This document shows positions 1 to 7,725 of a stretch of 9,688 nucleotides of DNA, in pieces. The notes below the pieces were generated by a model that had not been told where the DNA came from, did no database searches, and was given only the letters and a program-made list of their open reading frames with translations. A program made the translations under genes and the position numbers. Position 1 is the stretch's first letter; each line of letters starts with the position of its first letter. The DNA is from Gemmatimonadales bacterium (GTDB lineage Bacteria > Gemmatimonadota > Gemmatimonadetes > Palauibacterales > Palauibacteraceae), in contig DAOVWI010000075.1 in NCBI GenBank assembly GCA_030636765.1, forward strand, positions 1 to 9,688, read 5' to 3'.

Positions 1-1973
1 CCGAGGGACACGTCGATGTTCTGCGTCGGGCCGGGAAACCGCGCGCCCGCGACCTCCCCGGCGTACAGCGTACGATCGACCCGGAAGAAATCCGAGCTCG
101 CGTCCCCGAGCCTTTTCGTGTCGTTGCCGAACCCGTAGAAGCGGGTCTGGGTAAGCTGCGAAAGGAGGGCTCCAGATTCCAGGTGCGACTTGGAGTTCTC
201 GAACCTCAGATCGTAGTCGGCCCGGAACTCGACCTTCCCATCCGTCGAGATGCCGCCGAGCAGCCGAAGCTTCGTCGAGTAGGGATCCTTGCGAAAGGCG
301 TAGCTGATGCGCTCGGCTCCAACGGCGACGAAGAGCCCGAAATCCGATGAGAGGAGAACCCGGGCGCTCGGGAACCAGCGGTTGCCCGACTGTCGCGGCG
401 GGATGCGGTCCTTGTCGGAAAACCGCCACTCCGGGTAGGGCTTCGTGTTGACCTTCCTGCTTCCAGCCGCGGCGCCCGTGATCCGGCTCACCCCCTCCTG
501 GTCGTACAGCCCGACCTTCTTCGCCGGGACGACGAAGCGGTACTCGTCCTCGCCCCTTCCACCGATCAGCCGAACGCGGATTCCGAAGTCCGGGTCGCCA
601 CGGAGAAGCGCCACGTCGTCACCGGCGTAGAGCCGAATCCGAATCTCACGGGTCTCCGAGGGGAAGAAACGGCGCCGGAAGTACGCGGGAGCGCCCTCCC
701 GGCGCTCCGCCAGCACGACCTCCACGGCGCCACCCTCCATCCCCGTGACCCACACCGTCTCCGCTGCGTCGGTGGCGTGCACCTCGACTTCGCCAGCCAG
801 GATCTCATAGAAGTCGGAGGCGGCTCTTTGAAGCGCGTCACGCCGCTGCCCCAGCTCCTGCACTATCCGCTCGCCGCTTACGGCATACATGCCGGGCGGT
901 TGCCGGCGCACAGCTCTCTCGATCACCTCATCGGTGATACGGGCCGTCACGCGGGCCGAGATCGAATCCCACGCCGGCCGCTCGAGCTCCGCCAGAAAAC
1001 GCCGATCCAGCTCCTGACCCGTGTAGGTGAGGCCGGCGATGCTCGGATACTTCGGTCCAAAGCCGACCAACTGCTGCAGGACGAAGTGAGCCTTCGACAA
1101 CAGGAGGCCATCGAGTCGGACGAACGCCTCGTCATGGTCCTCGGCAATCGGCTCCCACTTGCCTGCTGCGCTCGGACGTGCCCACCGCCACTGCGTCCGG
1201 TCGCGATCCCAGTCGCCGATCAGCATGTCCACGAGCCGTGCGCTTAGTAGGGCGTGGGCGTCCACTCGGTCGGCCGGGCTCGCCTGCACGAGCTCGAACA
1301 GCTCGTCGCCGTCAATCACTCCCTCCCGCGATACGAGCACGAGGGTGCCGAGCATACCGCCGAACTCCTCGCGGTGCTCGCCAAGCATCGGGTCGTCCGG
1401 CATGACGAAAGGCCGTGGCTCGGGGTGGAGGACGCCTGCGGTCGTTTCGAACAACGCCGACATGACGGTCGCCGCCGGGTGAAGAGCGCTGTTCTGATCC
1501 TCCAGCACCGTGTAGATGGGCGTTCCCTTGACGGCTCCCGGGAAGCTCCCGGGGAGGTCCTTCAGAGTCGACCGAAAGACATACGTGCCGCCGTCAGCGC
1601 CCTGGAAGAAGAGGGTTCTCGTCTGGCCCGGTCCGCCCTTCTCCAGAAGGCGAAGTCCGCCGGCATAGGAGCCCAGGTCGAGAAGCGGCACCTGGATCCG
1701 GGTGTTCCACTCGCGCCGGTAGTCGGTCCCCCAGAGCCAACGGAAGAAGCCGCCCTTGTTGAAGTGAGGACCCGGAACGAGGCTCACCACACTGTCGGGC
1801 GGCTCGCTGGATGCCTCGCCGGATGCCTGGGCCCATAGACCCACAGGCGTGAGAAGGCCCGCCGACGCGAACATCAACGCGCACGCCAGCCGGGGAGCGC
1901 CGATCCACACGCGCCTTCGCAACGCCTTCACGCGGCTACGGGAATCCCTCGATGTGGAGGATACGATGTCCAC
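1..1973 (-). CDS. BamA/TamA-like outer-membrane protein with large N-terminal soluble domain (C-terminus outside window)
   Basis: The minus-strand frame is open from the left edge to beyond position 1973, giving at least 657 codons. I start it at GTG 1973-1971, which has GGAAGG six bases upstream. GTG 1931-1929 is an alternative that gives a more usual 36-residue signal peptide. The signal peptide has an Arg-rich n-region, a hydrophobic core and a probable cleavage after AQA (residue 50 from the first start). The mature part opens with PGPHFNKGGFFRWLWG (from residue 67), then a soluble region of roughly 450 residues with GDWDRDRTQWRW (253-264) and EDHDEAF (278-284). From about residue 535 alternating strands appear, with TRFYGFGND near the end, typical of the surface-antigen (D15) barrel fold; several strands must lie outside the window. 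From knowledge of the family, such barrels sit in the outer membrane, and related sequences in Bacteroidota follow a metallophosphoesterase domain in one polypeptide. The divergent neighbour here is that phosphoesterase. The substrate is unknown. Confidence 0.85.
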   Translation of the reverse strand, partial: MDIVSSTSRDSRSRVKALRRRVWIGAPRLACALMFASAGLLTPVGLWAQASGEASSEPPDSVVSLVPGPHFNKGGFFRWLWGTDYRREWNTRIQVPLLDLGSYAGGLRLLEKGGPGQTRTLFFQGADGGTYVFRSTLKDLPGSFPGAVKGTPIYTVLEDQNSALHPAATVMSALFETTAGVLHPEPRPFVMPDDPMLGEHREEFGGMLGTLVLVSREGVIDGDELFELVQASPADRVDAHALLSARLVDMLIGDWDRDRTQWRWARPSAAGKWEPIAEDHDEAFVRLDGLLLSKAHFVLQQLVGFGPKYPSIAGLTYTGQELDRRFLAELERPAWDSISARVTARITDEVIERAVRRQPPGMYAVSGERIVQELGQRRDALQRAASDFYEILAGEVEVHATDAAETVWVTGMEGGAVEVVLAERREGAPAYFRRRFFPSETREIRIRLYAGDDVALLRGDPDFGIRVRLIGGRGEDEYRFVVPAKKVGLYDQEGVSRITGAAAGSRKVNTKPYPEWRFSDKDRIPPRQSGNRWFPSARVLLSSDFGLFVAVGAERISYAFRKDPYSTKLRLLGGISTDGKVEFRADYDLRFENSKSHLESGALLSQLTQTRFYGFGNDTKRLGDASSDFFRVDRTLYAGEVAGARFPGPTQNIDVSL

Positions 1974-2115
1974 AGTGAACCTTCCGGAGCCGAAGCCTGG
2001 TAACACAGCCAAACCGCGGTGCGACGGCCACCCGTGGGCTCCGTCCCACGGGCCGCACGCCGCGGGCCGCGCGCCGCACAAGATCGGCCGCGAATGTCAG
2101 CCAGACAAGGAGCCA
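1974..2115. promoter_or_regulatory. Divergent intergenic region of the barrel/phosphoesterase pair
   Basis: About 140 bases separate the two divergent start codons, so promoters for both should be here. I could not find a convincing -35/-10 pair on either strand. The part around 2045-2076 is very GC-rich, with several near-repeats of GCCGC. The call rests on gene arrangement, not on a recognised motif. Confidence 0.35.
1980..1985 (-). promoter_or_regulatory. Ribosome binding site deciding the GTG start at 1973
   Basis: GGAAGG on the minus strand lies six bases before GTG 1973-1971. The downstream alternative GTG at 1931 has only GAGGG about 15 bases away, which is too far. This favours the longer N-terminus although the resulting signal peptide is long. 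Confidence 0.5.
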
Positions 2116-3369
2116 ATGCTGGACAAACAAGTACCCGTGAGGAAGTCAGGAACTCGGGTCTCGACGCACCGTCGGGCCGGAGGAAGCATGCCCCTCCTGC
2201 TGCTCATTGTGGGAGCACTGGCGCTGCCGGGTTGCGGCCCGGCGCGCTTTCCCGCCGTGGCGCCAGCCCCAAGTCAGCTGCCGCCGGTCGACGTCGTCCT
2301 CTACCTGATCGGCGACGCCGGGGACCCGGACTCCGAGAGCCCCATCCTCTCGTTTCTTCGCGAGGACGCGGCCGAACGGTCGGAGACGTCCGCCGTCGCC
2401 ATCGTGTTCCTCGGCGACAACATCTACGAGAACGGGCTCCGCGAGCCGGCGCACCCGGGACGGGAGCACGACGTCCGGGCCATCGAGCTCCAGCTGGACG
2501 TTCCTCGCGGGATCGAGGCGAAGGGCGTGTTTCTCCCCGGCAACCACGACTGGGGAGGCAGCGGCGAGCGTGGCCTGGCCAACGTGCGCCGGCAGGCCGA
2601 GTATGTGAACGCGGCCGCAGGCCCCGACCTCGACGTCGTCTTCGTTCCGAAGGGCGGCTGCCCGGGACCGGTCTCTGTACCGGTGGGAGAGTCCGTCCTG
2701 CTGGTCGCCTTGGACACCGAGTGGCTGCTCCGGTACGAGGCGGCGCCGGAGGGACTTGCGTGCGCGAACCGGTCGGCCGGCGAGGTGGGCCGAGCCCTCC
2801 GCGAAGCGCTGAACACACCCGCCGCGGCAGCCAGGGACGTGCTGGTTCTCGCTCACCACCCGCTCGCGACCAACGGCTCACACGGCGGGTACTTTGGTGT
2901 TACGGACCAGCTCTTCCCTCTGACCAACTTCTGGAGCCCGCTCTACATCCCGATCCCCTTCCTCTACCCGATCGTTCGGAACTCGGGGGTCTCATCGCAA
3001 GACATGTCATCGCCCGGCAACGGGCGCATGCGGGATCTCATCGTAGAGGCGATCTCGGAGGCCCCGAAGCCGCCGATCGTGTACGCGGCCGGGCACGAGC
3101 ACACGCTTCAGGTGTTCCGCGGATCGGGATATGGAACGGAGTACCTGCTGGTGAGCGGGGCCGGTGGCCGGCTGAAGGCCGTCGAGAAGGGGGATGCGCT
3201 CTTCGCGGCCGGTAAGCAGCAGCGGGAGCTCGGCTACATGCGCCTCGAGTTCTTCGGCGACGGAACCGTCCTGCTGACCGTCGTGACCGACGGCACGGCC
3301 GAGTGCGAAGGCCCGGCTCAGGGCTGCCGGCCGGAGCCCATGATTCGCTACTGGAGCTGGCTGAAGTAA
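2116..3369 (+). CDS. Lipoprotein metallophosphoesterase (acid phosphatase type)
   Basis: This 417-residue protein is a calcineurin-like phosphoesterase with all usual metal motifs in order: GDAGD (66-70), GDNIY (100-104), GNHD (142-145), HH (247-248) and GHEH (326-329). The GDAG form of the first motif and GDN of the second resemble the purple acid phosphatase/ACP5 branch rather than the GDxH nucleases. The N-terminus has basic residues, a Leu-rich stretch and the lipobox LPGC, with Cys40 as probable lipidation site, so it should be anchored facing the periplasm. ATG 2116 has AAGGAG three bases upstream and supplies the basic n-region. ATG 2188 (GGAGG four bases upstream) would give a very short, uncharged signal; an upstream ATG at 1966 would overlap the divergent gene. 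The C-terminal part (YLLVSGAGGRLKAV, 343-356) resembles the phosphoesterase half of Bacteroidota proteins that continue into a D15 barrel, matching the divergent neighbour. The physiological substrate cannot be told. Confidence 0.88.
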   Translation: MLDKQVPVRKSGTRVSTHRRAGGSMPLLLLIVGALALPGCGPARFPAVAPAPSQLPPVDVVLYLIGDAGDPDSESPILSFLREDAAERSETSAVAIVFLGDNIYENGLREPAHPGREHDVRAIELQLDVPRGIEAKGVFLPGNHDWGGSGERGLANVRRQAEYVNAAAGPDLDVVFVPKGGCPGPVSVPVGESVLLVALDTEWLLRYEAAPEGLACANRSAGEVGRALREALNTPAAAARDVLVLAHHPLATNGSHGGYFGVTDQLFPLTNFWSPLYIPIPFLYPIVRNSGVSSQDMSSPGNGRMRDLIVEAISEAPKPPIVYAAGHEHTLQVFRGSGYGTEYLLVSGAGGRLKAVEKGDALFAAGKQQRELGYMRLEFFGDGTVLLTVVTDGTAECEGPAQGCRPEPMIRYWSWLK

Positions 3370-3658
3370 GCCGGCAAGAACGACCGCCCCGGAGCCCGCT
3401 TCCCTCCTGTCTCCCCACCACCCATCATCGTCAGCGGAGACTCCGAGACGGCGTCCGTAACCACACCGGCTGGGCCGCACGCATTCGTATCGCGCGTTCT
3501 GTTCTTCTCGGGGCTTTTCCGACTTCAGGTGGCTAAGAGACCTGCTGCTTCTCTAGCACCTACTAGATAGGGACGAGGGAGGTTGGAAAAAGGTTGCACG
3601 GAGGCTCCGGCGCGCCGCCCCAGGGGGGGCGCTCGCCTCAGCCGGCGGCGGCACGAGG
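3370..3658. other. Intergenic region between convergent genes
   Basis: This 289-base spacer lies between the ends of the phosphoesterase gene and the DUF481 gene. Its left part is of mixed composition with no supported reading frame. It holds a small palindrome, TCTAG-6-CTAGA, at 3552-3567. Its right end holds a GC-rich hairpin described separately. I see no RNA gene. Confidence 0.6.
3587..3632 (-). terminator. Possible terminator of the minus-strand operon
   Basis: Read on the minus strand, a GC-only hairpin (3632-3612, about eight base pairs with one bulged C, four-base loop) lies 26 bases after the DUF481 stop codon. A run of five T (3591-3587) follows about 20 bases later. That gap is too long for a classical intrinsic terminator, so this may only be a stem that protects the 3' end, with termination by Rho. 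Confidence 0.25.
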
Positions 3659-4714
3659 TCAGAAGGACCAACCGAACGACGTCGTGAGGCTGAGATCGTT
3701 CTTGTTGGCGGTCGCGGACGGCGGCTGGCTGTCGTAGAACTCGTTCAGACTGACGTTGAAGTAGAAGTCCTTCACGACCTCCCGCTTGAAGCTGGTGATG
3801 AACGAGATGCGCCAGCGCCCCAACTGGTTCAGCACGGGCATGATGACGAGCCGGCTGGACAGGTCCGTGTCCAGGCCCCCCCAGCTGAAGTACTGAAAAT
3901 CGGCTCCCACGGTCGCAGGTACGGAATTGTCGCCCTCCGTGTCCGTAAACTTCTCGCGAGCGTACCCGATGCCGCCCAACAGCGCGAAGTTGACCTTGTT
4001 GGACTGGACGAAGTACCGGCCGATGCCGCCACCCACGGTACCGCGAATATCGAGGCTGAGCTGGGAGTTCTCCTCGGCCGAGACCGCCCCAATGTAGAAC
4101 CAGCGGTACCCGAACTGCTTCAAATAGGAGAACCGCAGGTTCAGCTTGCTGATGTCGTCCGTGCTGTCCTGCCGGCTGAAGGTCAGGCCGTAGGTGAGCT
4201 TGAAGTTCCTGAGGCCCATTTTGTACTTGACGTCCCCGCTCAGCGCCAGGTCCGTCTTTCCGTTCTGCTGGGTGAAGTCAAAGCCCAGGTCGATGCTTCC
4301 GTCCAGCCTCCTCCAGAAGGTTGACTTGATCCGCTGAAGGCGAACGACGCTCTGCGTGGCGATCTCGAACGTGTCTCGTTGCACGATGACCTTCAGCCGG
4401 TTCGGCTCCTGCGCCGCGCTCATGGAGCCGAAGAACGTCGTGCCGTCTTCGAGCTCGATCTCGAACGTCTTGTCGGTCGTGAGGGTGACGATCTTGGGCC
4501 ACTCGACGTACACCGTGCCCATCGCGTCCGTGCTGAACTTCATCTTGCCGCGCTGAAACTCCTTGACCTCTCCCGTCACCGCGTTGCCGTTGCTCAGCAT
4601 CACGATGTCCGTCTTCTGGGCGACGGCGGGCTCGGTCTGGATGGCGACGGCAAGCGCCGCCATGGCGAGCGCCAGCGCGTGAACGGGGAGCTGCGGCCAC
4701 AGGATCTTGTTCAT
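3659..4714 (-). CDS. DUF481-type outer-membrane beta-barrel protein
   Basis: This 351-residue exported protein has a signal peptide with a probable cleavage at AVA|Q (after residue 32). A beta-rich periplasmic region follows (about 34-130) in which two similar units can be seen, around SNGNAVTGEV (41-50) and EDGTTFFGSM (89-98). The rest (about 137-351) alternates polar and hydrophobic residues as in a barrel and matches the DUF481/YdiY pattern: TDLALSGDVKYK, LRFSYLKQF, GGGIGRYF and a final FGWSF. A terminal aromatic residue is the usual signal for insertion by the BAM complex. The ATG is preceded by GAGGA eight bases upstream. It is last in a three-gene run, 18 bases after the dehydrogenase stop, so it is probably co-transcribed with it. 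The family has no firm biochemical function, and I do not assign one. Confidence 0.85.
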   Translation of the reverse strand: MNKILWPQLPVHALALAMAALAVAIQTEPAVAQKTDIVMLSNGNAVTGEVKEFQRGKMKFSTDAMGTVYVEWPKIVTLTTDKTFEIELEDGTTFFGSMSAAQEPNRLKVIVQRDTFEIATQSVVRLQRIKSTFWRRLDGSIDLGFDFTQQNGKTDLALSGDVKYKMGLRNFKLTYGLTFSRQDSTDDISKLNLRFSYLKQFGYRWFYIGAVSAEENSQLSLDIRGTVGGGIGRYFVQSNKVNFALLGGIGYAREKFTDTEGDNSVPATVGADFQYFSWGGLDTDLSSRLVIMPVLNQLGRWRISFITSFKREVVKDFYFNVSLNEFYDSQPPSATANKNDLSLTTSFGWSF

Positions 4715-4732
4715 CGGCTGGATCCTCGAAAG

Positions 4733-5842
4733 TTAGTTTCCAGTCTCCGGCTCGACCGTCTCCAACCTTCTCACGACCATGTCGCCCATCTGGGAAGTGG
4801 ATATCCCGCTCCGGGCGTCGGCCGACGGCACCTCGCCGCTCCGCAGGAGCTCTCCTACGGCCTCATCGATGAGGCGAGCCCCGCTCGTCTCCCCCAGGAA
4901 ATCGAGCATCATGGCGACAGCAGAGATCGCGCCGAGCGGACAGGCGACGTTCTTCCCGGCGTACTTCGGGGCGGAGCCGTGGATCGGCTCGAACATGGAG
5001 GTGCGGCCCGGATGGATGTTGCCGGAAGCGGCGATCCCCATCCCTCCCTGAAGCATCGCCCCCAGGTCGGTGATGATGTCGCCGAAGAGGTTGGTCGTCA
5101 CGATCACATCGACCCACTCCGGGTTCTTGATCATCCACATGCAGCACGCGTCGACGTAGGCGTGGTCGGTCTCGACCTCGGGGAACTCTCGGGCCACGTG
5201 CTCGTACGCGCGCGTCCAGAGGTCGTGCGGGCGGATCGCGTTCGCCTTGTCGACGAGGGTCACGCGTGCAGGACGTCCTCCGTCCCCGCGCGCCTCGCGC
5301 TCGGCCGAGAGCTTCCGGGCAAGCTCGAAGGCGTACCGGCAGGCTCGCTCGCACCCCTTCCACGTGTAGATGCCGTTCACGATCGCGACCTCGTCGGGCG
5401 TGTTCTTCCTCAGGTGGCCGCCGATCTGCGAGTACAACCCCTCGGTGTTCTCGCGGACCACCACGAAGTCGATGTCCTCGGGGCCCTTTTCCTTGAGCGG
5501 GCACAGGTGCTCCGCATAGAGCTTGATCGGCCGGAGGTTCACGTAGAGATCCAGGCCGAAGCGGAGGCCGAGAATCACGGAGCGTTCCACGAGGCCCGGC
5601 TCCACCTCCGGATGGCCGATCGCGCCGAGAAGCACCGCGTCCAAGCCCCGCCACTCCTCGATCACCGAGTCGGGCACGAGCTCGCCCGTCTTCAGGTAGT
5701 GCTCGCCGCTGTAGGGGTACTCGACTAACTCGTACTCGAAGCTCTCTCGTCCGCCCACGGCCTCGAGCACCTTGAGGCCTTCCCGGGTTACCTCGGGCCC
5801 AATGCCGTCGCCCCCGAGCACACCCAACCGATACGAACCCAT
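4733..5842 (-). CDS. leuB: 3-isopropylmalate dehydrogenase (isocitrate/isopropylmalate dehydrogenase family)
   Basis: This 369-residue cytoplasmic enzyme probably oxidises and decarboxylates 3-isopropylmalate with NAD in leucine synthesis. Visible motifs are GDGIGPEV (11-18), the substrate arginines in LGLRFGLDLYVNLRP (R94, R104), RENTEGLYS (R130, catalytic Tyr137), VDKAN (catalytic Lys199) and the family signature NLFGDIITDLGAMLQGG (251-267, with metal ligands D255 and D259). ERSVILGLRF replaces the Thermus/E. coli-type substrate helix and looks like the actinobacterial LeuB branch, whose sequences read ERGLLL there. Tartrate/malate or homoisocitrate dehydrogenases are the main alternatives; the VDKAN and LRF context favours LeuB. 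The frame is open to 5932, but ATG 5842 has a near-ideal ribosome binding site and begins the family core. It lies 38 bases after the peptidase gene and 18 before the DUF481 gene; no leuA, leuC or leuD is in view. Confidence 0.85.
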   Translation of the reverse strand: MGSYRLGVLGGDGIGPEVTREGLKVLEAVGGRESFEYELVEYPYSGEHYLKTGELVPDSVIEEWRGLDAVLLGAIGHPEVEPGLVERSVILGLRFGLDLYVNLRPIKLYAEHLCPLKEKGPEDIDFVVVRENTEGLYSQIGGHLRKNTPDEVAIVNGIYTWKGCERACRYAFELARKLSAEREARGDGGRPARVTLVDKANAIRPHDLWTRAYEHVAREFPEVETDHAYVDACCMWMIKNPEWVDVIVTTNLFGDIITDLGAMLQGGMGIAASGNIHPGRTSMFEPIHGSAPKYAGKNVACPLGAISAVAMMLDFLGETSGARLIDEAVGELLRSGEVPSADARSGISTSQMGDMVVRRLETVEPETGN

Positions 5843-5844
5843 TG

Positions 5845-5856
5845 CCTTCCTCCTCC
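5845..5856 (-). promoter_or_regulatory. leuB: Strong ribosome binding site fixing the leuB start
   Basis: Minus-strand GGAGGAGGAAGG ends two bases before ATG 5842, with a GGAGG core six bases from the start. It lies in the 38-base gap after the peptidase stop codon and rules against the longer frame that begins inside the peptidase gene. Confidence 0.75.
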
Positions 5857-5880
5857 TCGCTAGCGAGCGAGCGACTTCGG

Positions 5881-7725
5881 CTACAGGTTCGGGAGGGTGG
5901 CCTCCCGCCCTGCGTTCTGCTCCACCAGCCATTCGTACAGCGGCTGGAAGTACTCGACCATCGCCTGTGCGTCCAGACCCCGTCCCGTCGTCTCCTGCAA
6001 CACGTTTCGCCAGGAGCGGCTCATTCCGGGTGCCATGATCTCACGCAGGAAGTCCCCCGTCTCCATGCTCCCCCAGTAGTCCGTGTCGTGGGGATCCTGC
6101 CGCAGGATCTCCCGAGCGATGTGCTCGTGGAGCTGGAAGAGGAGCGCATAGGAAATGGCGTAGTCGTAGTACTGGCCCGGATCGTCGCTGATGTGGGTCT
6201 TGGTGATGGCGTCGGCGTACTCTTCCCCGCGCGGAGCGGGCGGGACCACCCCCTGGTACCTGCGCACCAGCTCCCACCACTTCGCGTTGAACCGGTCGGC
6301 AGGCAGCCCTTCCGCGTACAGAGCGTGCTCGAAGCGGGTCATGGTTCCGGCCGAGAACGGCATGAAGACGACGTAGTTCAGCGCCTCCTGGAGGAGCTGA
6401 GCGATCGCGTCCACCTCGGCGTCGGCGGACACGAGGCCGCGATTCACGAGAAAGCTTCGCTGGAGAGAGGCGAGCCCCATCAAGCTTCCGACCCCCTCGT
6501 GATACGCGCGGTTCGCCCCGCTGCGAAGCACGAGCGGGACCTCGGGCGTGCTGTAGCTGATGTAGTAGTAGATGTGGCCGAGCTCGTGGAGCGCCGTCTC
6601 CCACCACTCCCGGTTCGGCTCGACGCTCATCAACGAGCGCACGTCCCTGTCCGCGTCCAGGTGCCAGGCCGAGGCGTGCGTGTTCTTCTTGTACGTCGCG
6701 TCCGGTGGCAGCGGGTAGAGAGAGGAAAGCTCCCAGAACGAGTCGGGCAGCTCACCGAACCCGAGGCTCAGATAGAACTCCTCGCCCTGGTCGACCACCC
6801 ACTCGGCCGTCTTCTTGCCGAGTGCCGGATCGATGTCGAGCCCCTCGACGCTCACCAGGGCCGACCAATCCTGGGCCCAGCGGTTGGGCAACCAGTCCGC
6901 CGGAATCATCTCCGGGACCGGCTGGCCGTAGCGCTCCGCCATCTCGTAGCGGACCCACGTGTGAATCTCCCGGTACAGCGGCCGTAGCTGCTCGAGGAAG
7001 CTGTCGGTGAGCGCCAGCATCTCGTCGCTCGTCAGCCCGTACTCGGAGACCTGGTAGCTGAAGAAATCCGGGTAGCCGAGGGACTGTACGGTCGCGTTTC
7101 TGAGGCCGCGGAGCTCGACGATTCCCTCTTTGAGAGCGGGACCGACCTCCTTCGACGCTTCCCACACGGATCGCCGCTCGGCGAGGTCTGAGCTCGTCCG
7201 CAGGAGCTCGTCGATTCGGTTCGGTGTGATCGGCTCGCCGTTCAGCGTGAACTCGAAGCCGTACAGCGTCTCTACCTGCTCCGTCTCGGCGGCGATCCGC
7301 TCCGAGACGAGGTCCGGCACCGTGGCGGGATACTGGGCCGCGTCGAACAGCATCGCCGCCAGCTGGAGCGTCTGCAGCGGCGCCAGCTGATCGCGCTGAT
7401 CGAGCAGGTCGCGGATCCGTTCGATGTTGTCGACGCTGCCCTCGAAGGCCGCGAGCGCCTCGCGGGCCCGGCGGTATCGTGCGGCGTTCGTGGTGTCTCC
7501 CTCCACGATGCGCGTGTTGACGGCCCAGTCGGCCTTGTTGGCCGCGTAGTACAGCCCCTGGTAGGTGTTCGCGTACTCCGCCAGGTAGGCAGCCGCTTCA
7601 CGCTGGGCGGCGTTCTCCGGCGCTTTACCCTCGCCGGCGCCTTCTCCGTTTCCGGAGCCCCCGCACGCCGACACGAGTGCGAAAAGGGGCACGGAGAGAA
7701 GCCAGGGCGTCCGATGGCTGAACAT
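5881..7725 (-). CDS. M2-family (ACE-like) zinc peptidase, predicted lipoprotein
   Basis: This 614-residue protein belongs to peptidase family M2, the angiotensin-converting-enzyme family of peptidyl dipeptidases that release C-terminal dipeptides. The zinc site is complete: HELGH (380-384) supplies both histidines and the catalytic Glu381, and AYHEG supplies Glu410. KTHIS (Lys509, His511) and the following Tyr519/Tyr522 fit the ACE substrate-binding Lys-His-Tyr-Tyr set with one inserted residue. ADWAVNT (65-71) and the end LDAQAMVEYFQPLYEWL (584-600) are also typical. A short hydrophobic signal ends at the lipobox LVSAC with Cys21 as lipidation site, then a Gly-rich linker, so the enzyme should be tethered and act in the periplasm, perhaps on imported or cell-wall-derived peptides. 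Length agrees with one ACE catalytic domain. ATG 7725 has GAGGTG five bases upstream. It is first in the operon with leuB. Confidence 0.93.
   Translation of the reverse strand: MFSHRTPWLLSVPLFALVSACGGSGNGEGAGEGKAPENAAQREAAAYLAEYANTYQGLYYAANKADWAVNTRIVEGDTTNAARYRRAREALAAFEGSVDNIERIRDLLDQRDQLAPLQTLQLAAMLFDAAQYPATVPDLVSERIAAETEQVETLYGFEFTLNGEPITPNRIDELLRTSSDLAERRSVWEASKEVGPALKEGIVELRGLRNATVQSLGYPDFFSYQVSEYGLTSDEMLALTDSFLEQLRPLYREIHTWVRYEMAERYGQPVPEMIPADWLPNRWAQDWSALVSVEGLDIDPALGKKTAEWVVDQGEEFYLSLGFGELPDSFWELSSLYPLPPDATYKKNTHASAWHLDADRDVRSLMSVEPNREWWETALHELGHIYYYISYSTPEVPLVLRSGANRAYHEGVGSLMGLASLQRSFLVNRGLVSADAEVDAIAQLLQEALNYVVFMPFSAGTMTRFEHALYAEGLPADRFNAKWWELVRRYQGVVPPAPRGEEYADAITKTHISDDPGQYYDYAISYALLFQLHEHIAREILRQDPHDTDYWGSMETGDFLREIMAPGMSRSWRNVLQETTGRGLDAQAMVEYFQPLYEWLVEQNAGREATLPNL

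Noticed and set aside
1254..1838. Plus-strand open frame of 194 codons opposite the barrel protein
   Set aside because: The minus-strand frame has a signal peptide and family motifs throughout; this one has none.
1849..2115. Longer N-terminus for the metallophosphoesterase, starting at 1849 or at ATG 1966
   Set aside because: ATG 1966 has a fair GGAGG upstream, but both starts would bury the lipoprotein signal about 90 residues or more inside the protein and overlap the divergent gene's signal peptide.
3303..3536. Plus-strand open frame of 77 codons spanning the end of the phosphoesterase gene
   Set aside because: Mostly overlaps the real gene in another frame, no ribosome binding site and no recognisable motif.
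3526..3567. Small inverted repeats CAGGT-9-ACCTG and TCTAG-6-CTAGA as a terminator for the phosphoesterase gene
   Set aside because: Stems of only five base pairs, about 160 bases past the stop codon, and no T run follows.
4379..5728. Plus-strand open frame of 449 codons antisense to leuB and the DUF481 gene
   Set aside because: It mirrors well-recognised minus-strand genes; its product is rich in Arg, His and Val with no domain pattern, as expected of a shadow frame in high-GC DNA.
5842..6987. Plus-strand open frame of 381 codons inside the M2 peptidase gene
   Set aside because: It lies entirely antisense to a protein with an intact active site and has low-complexity, basic composition.
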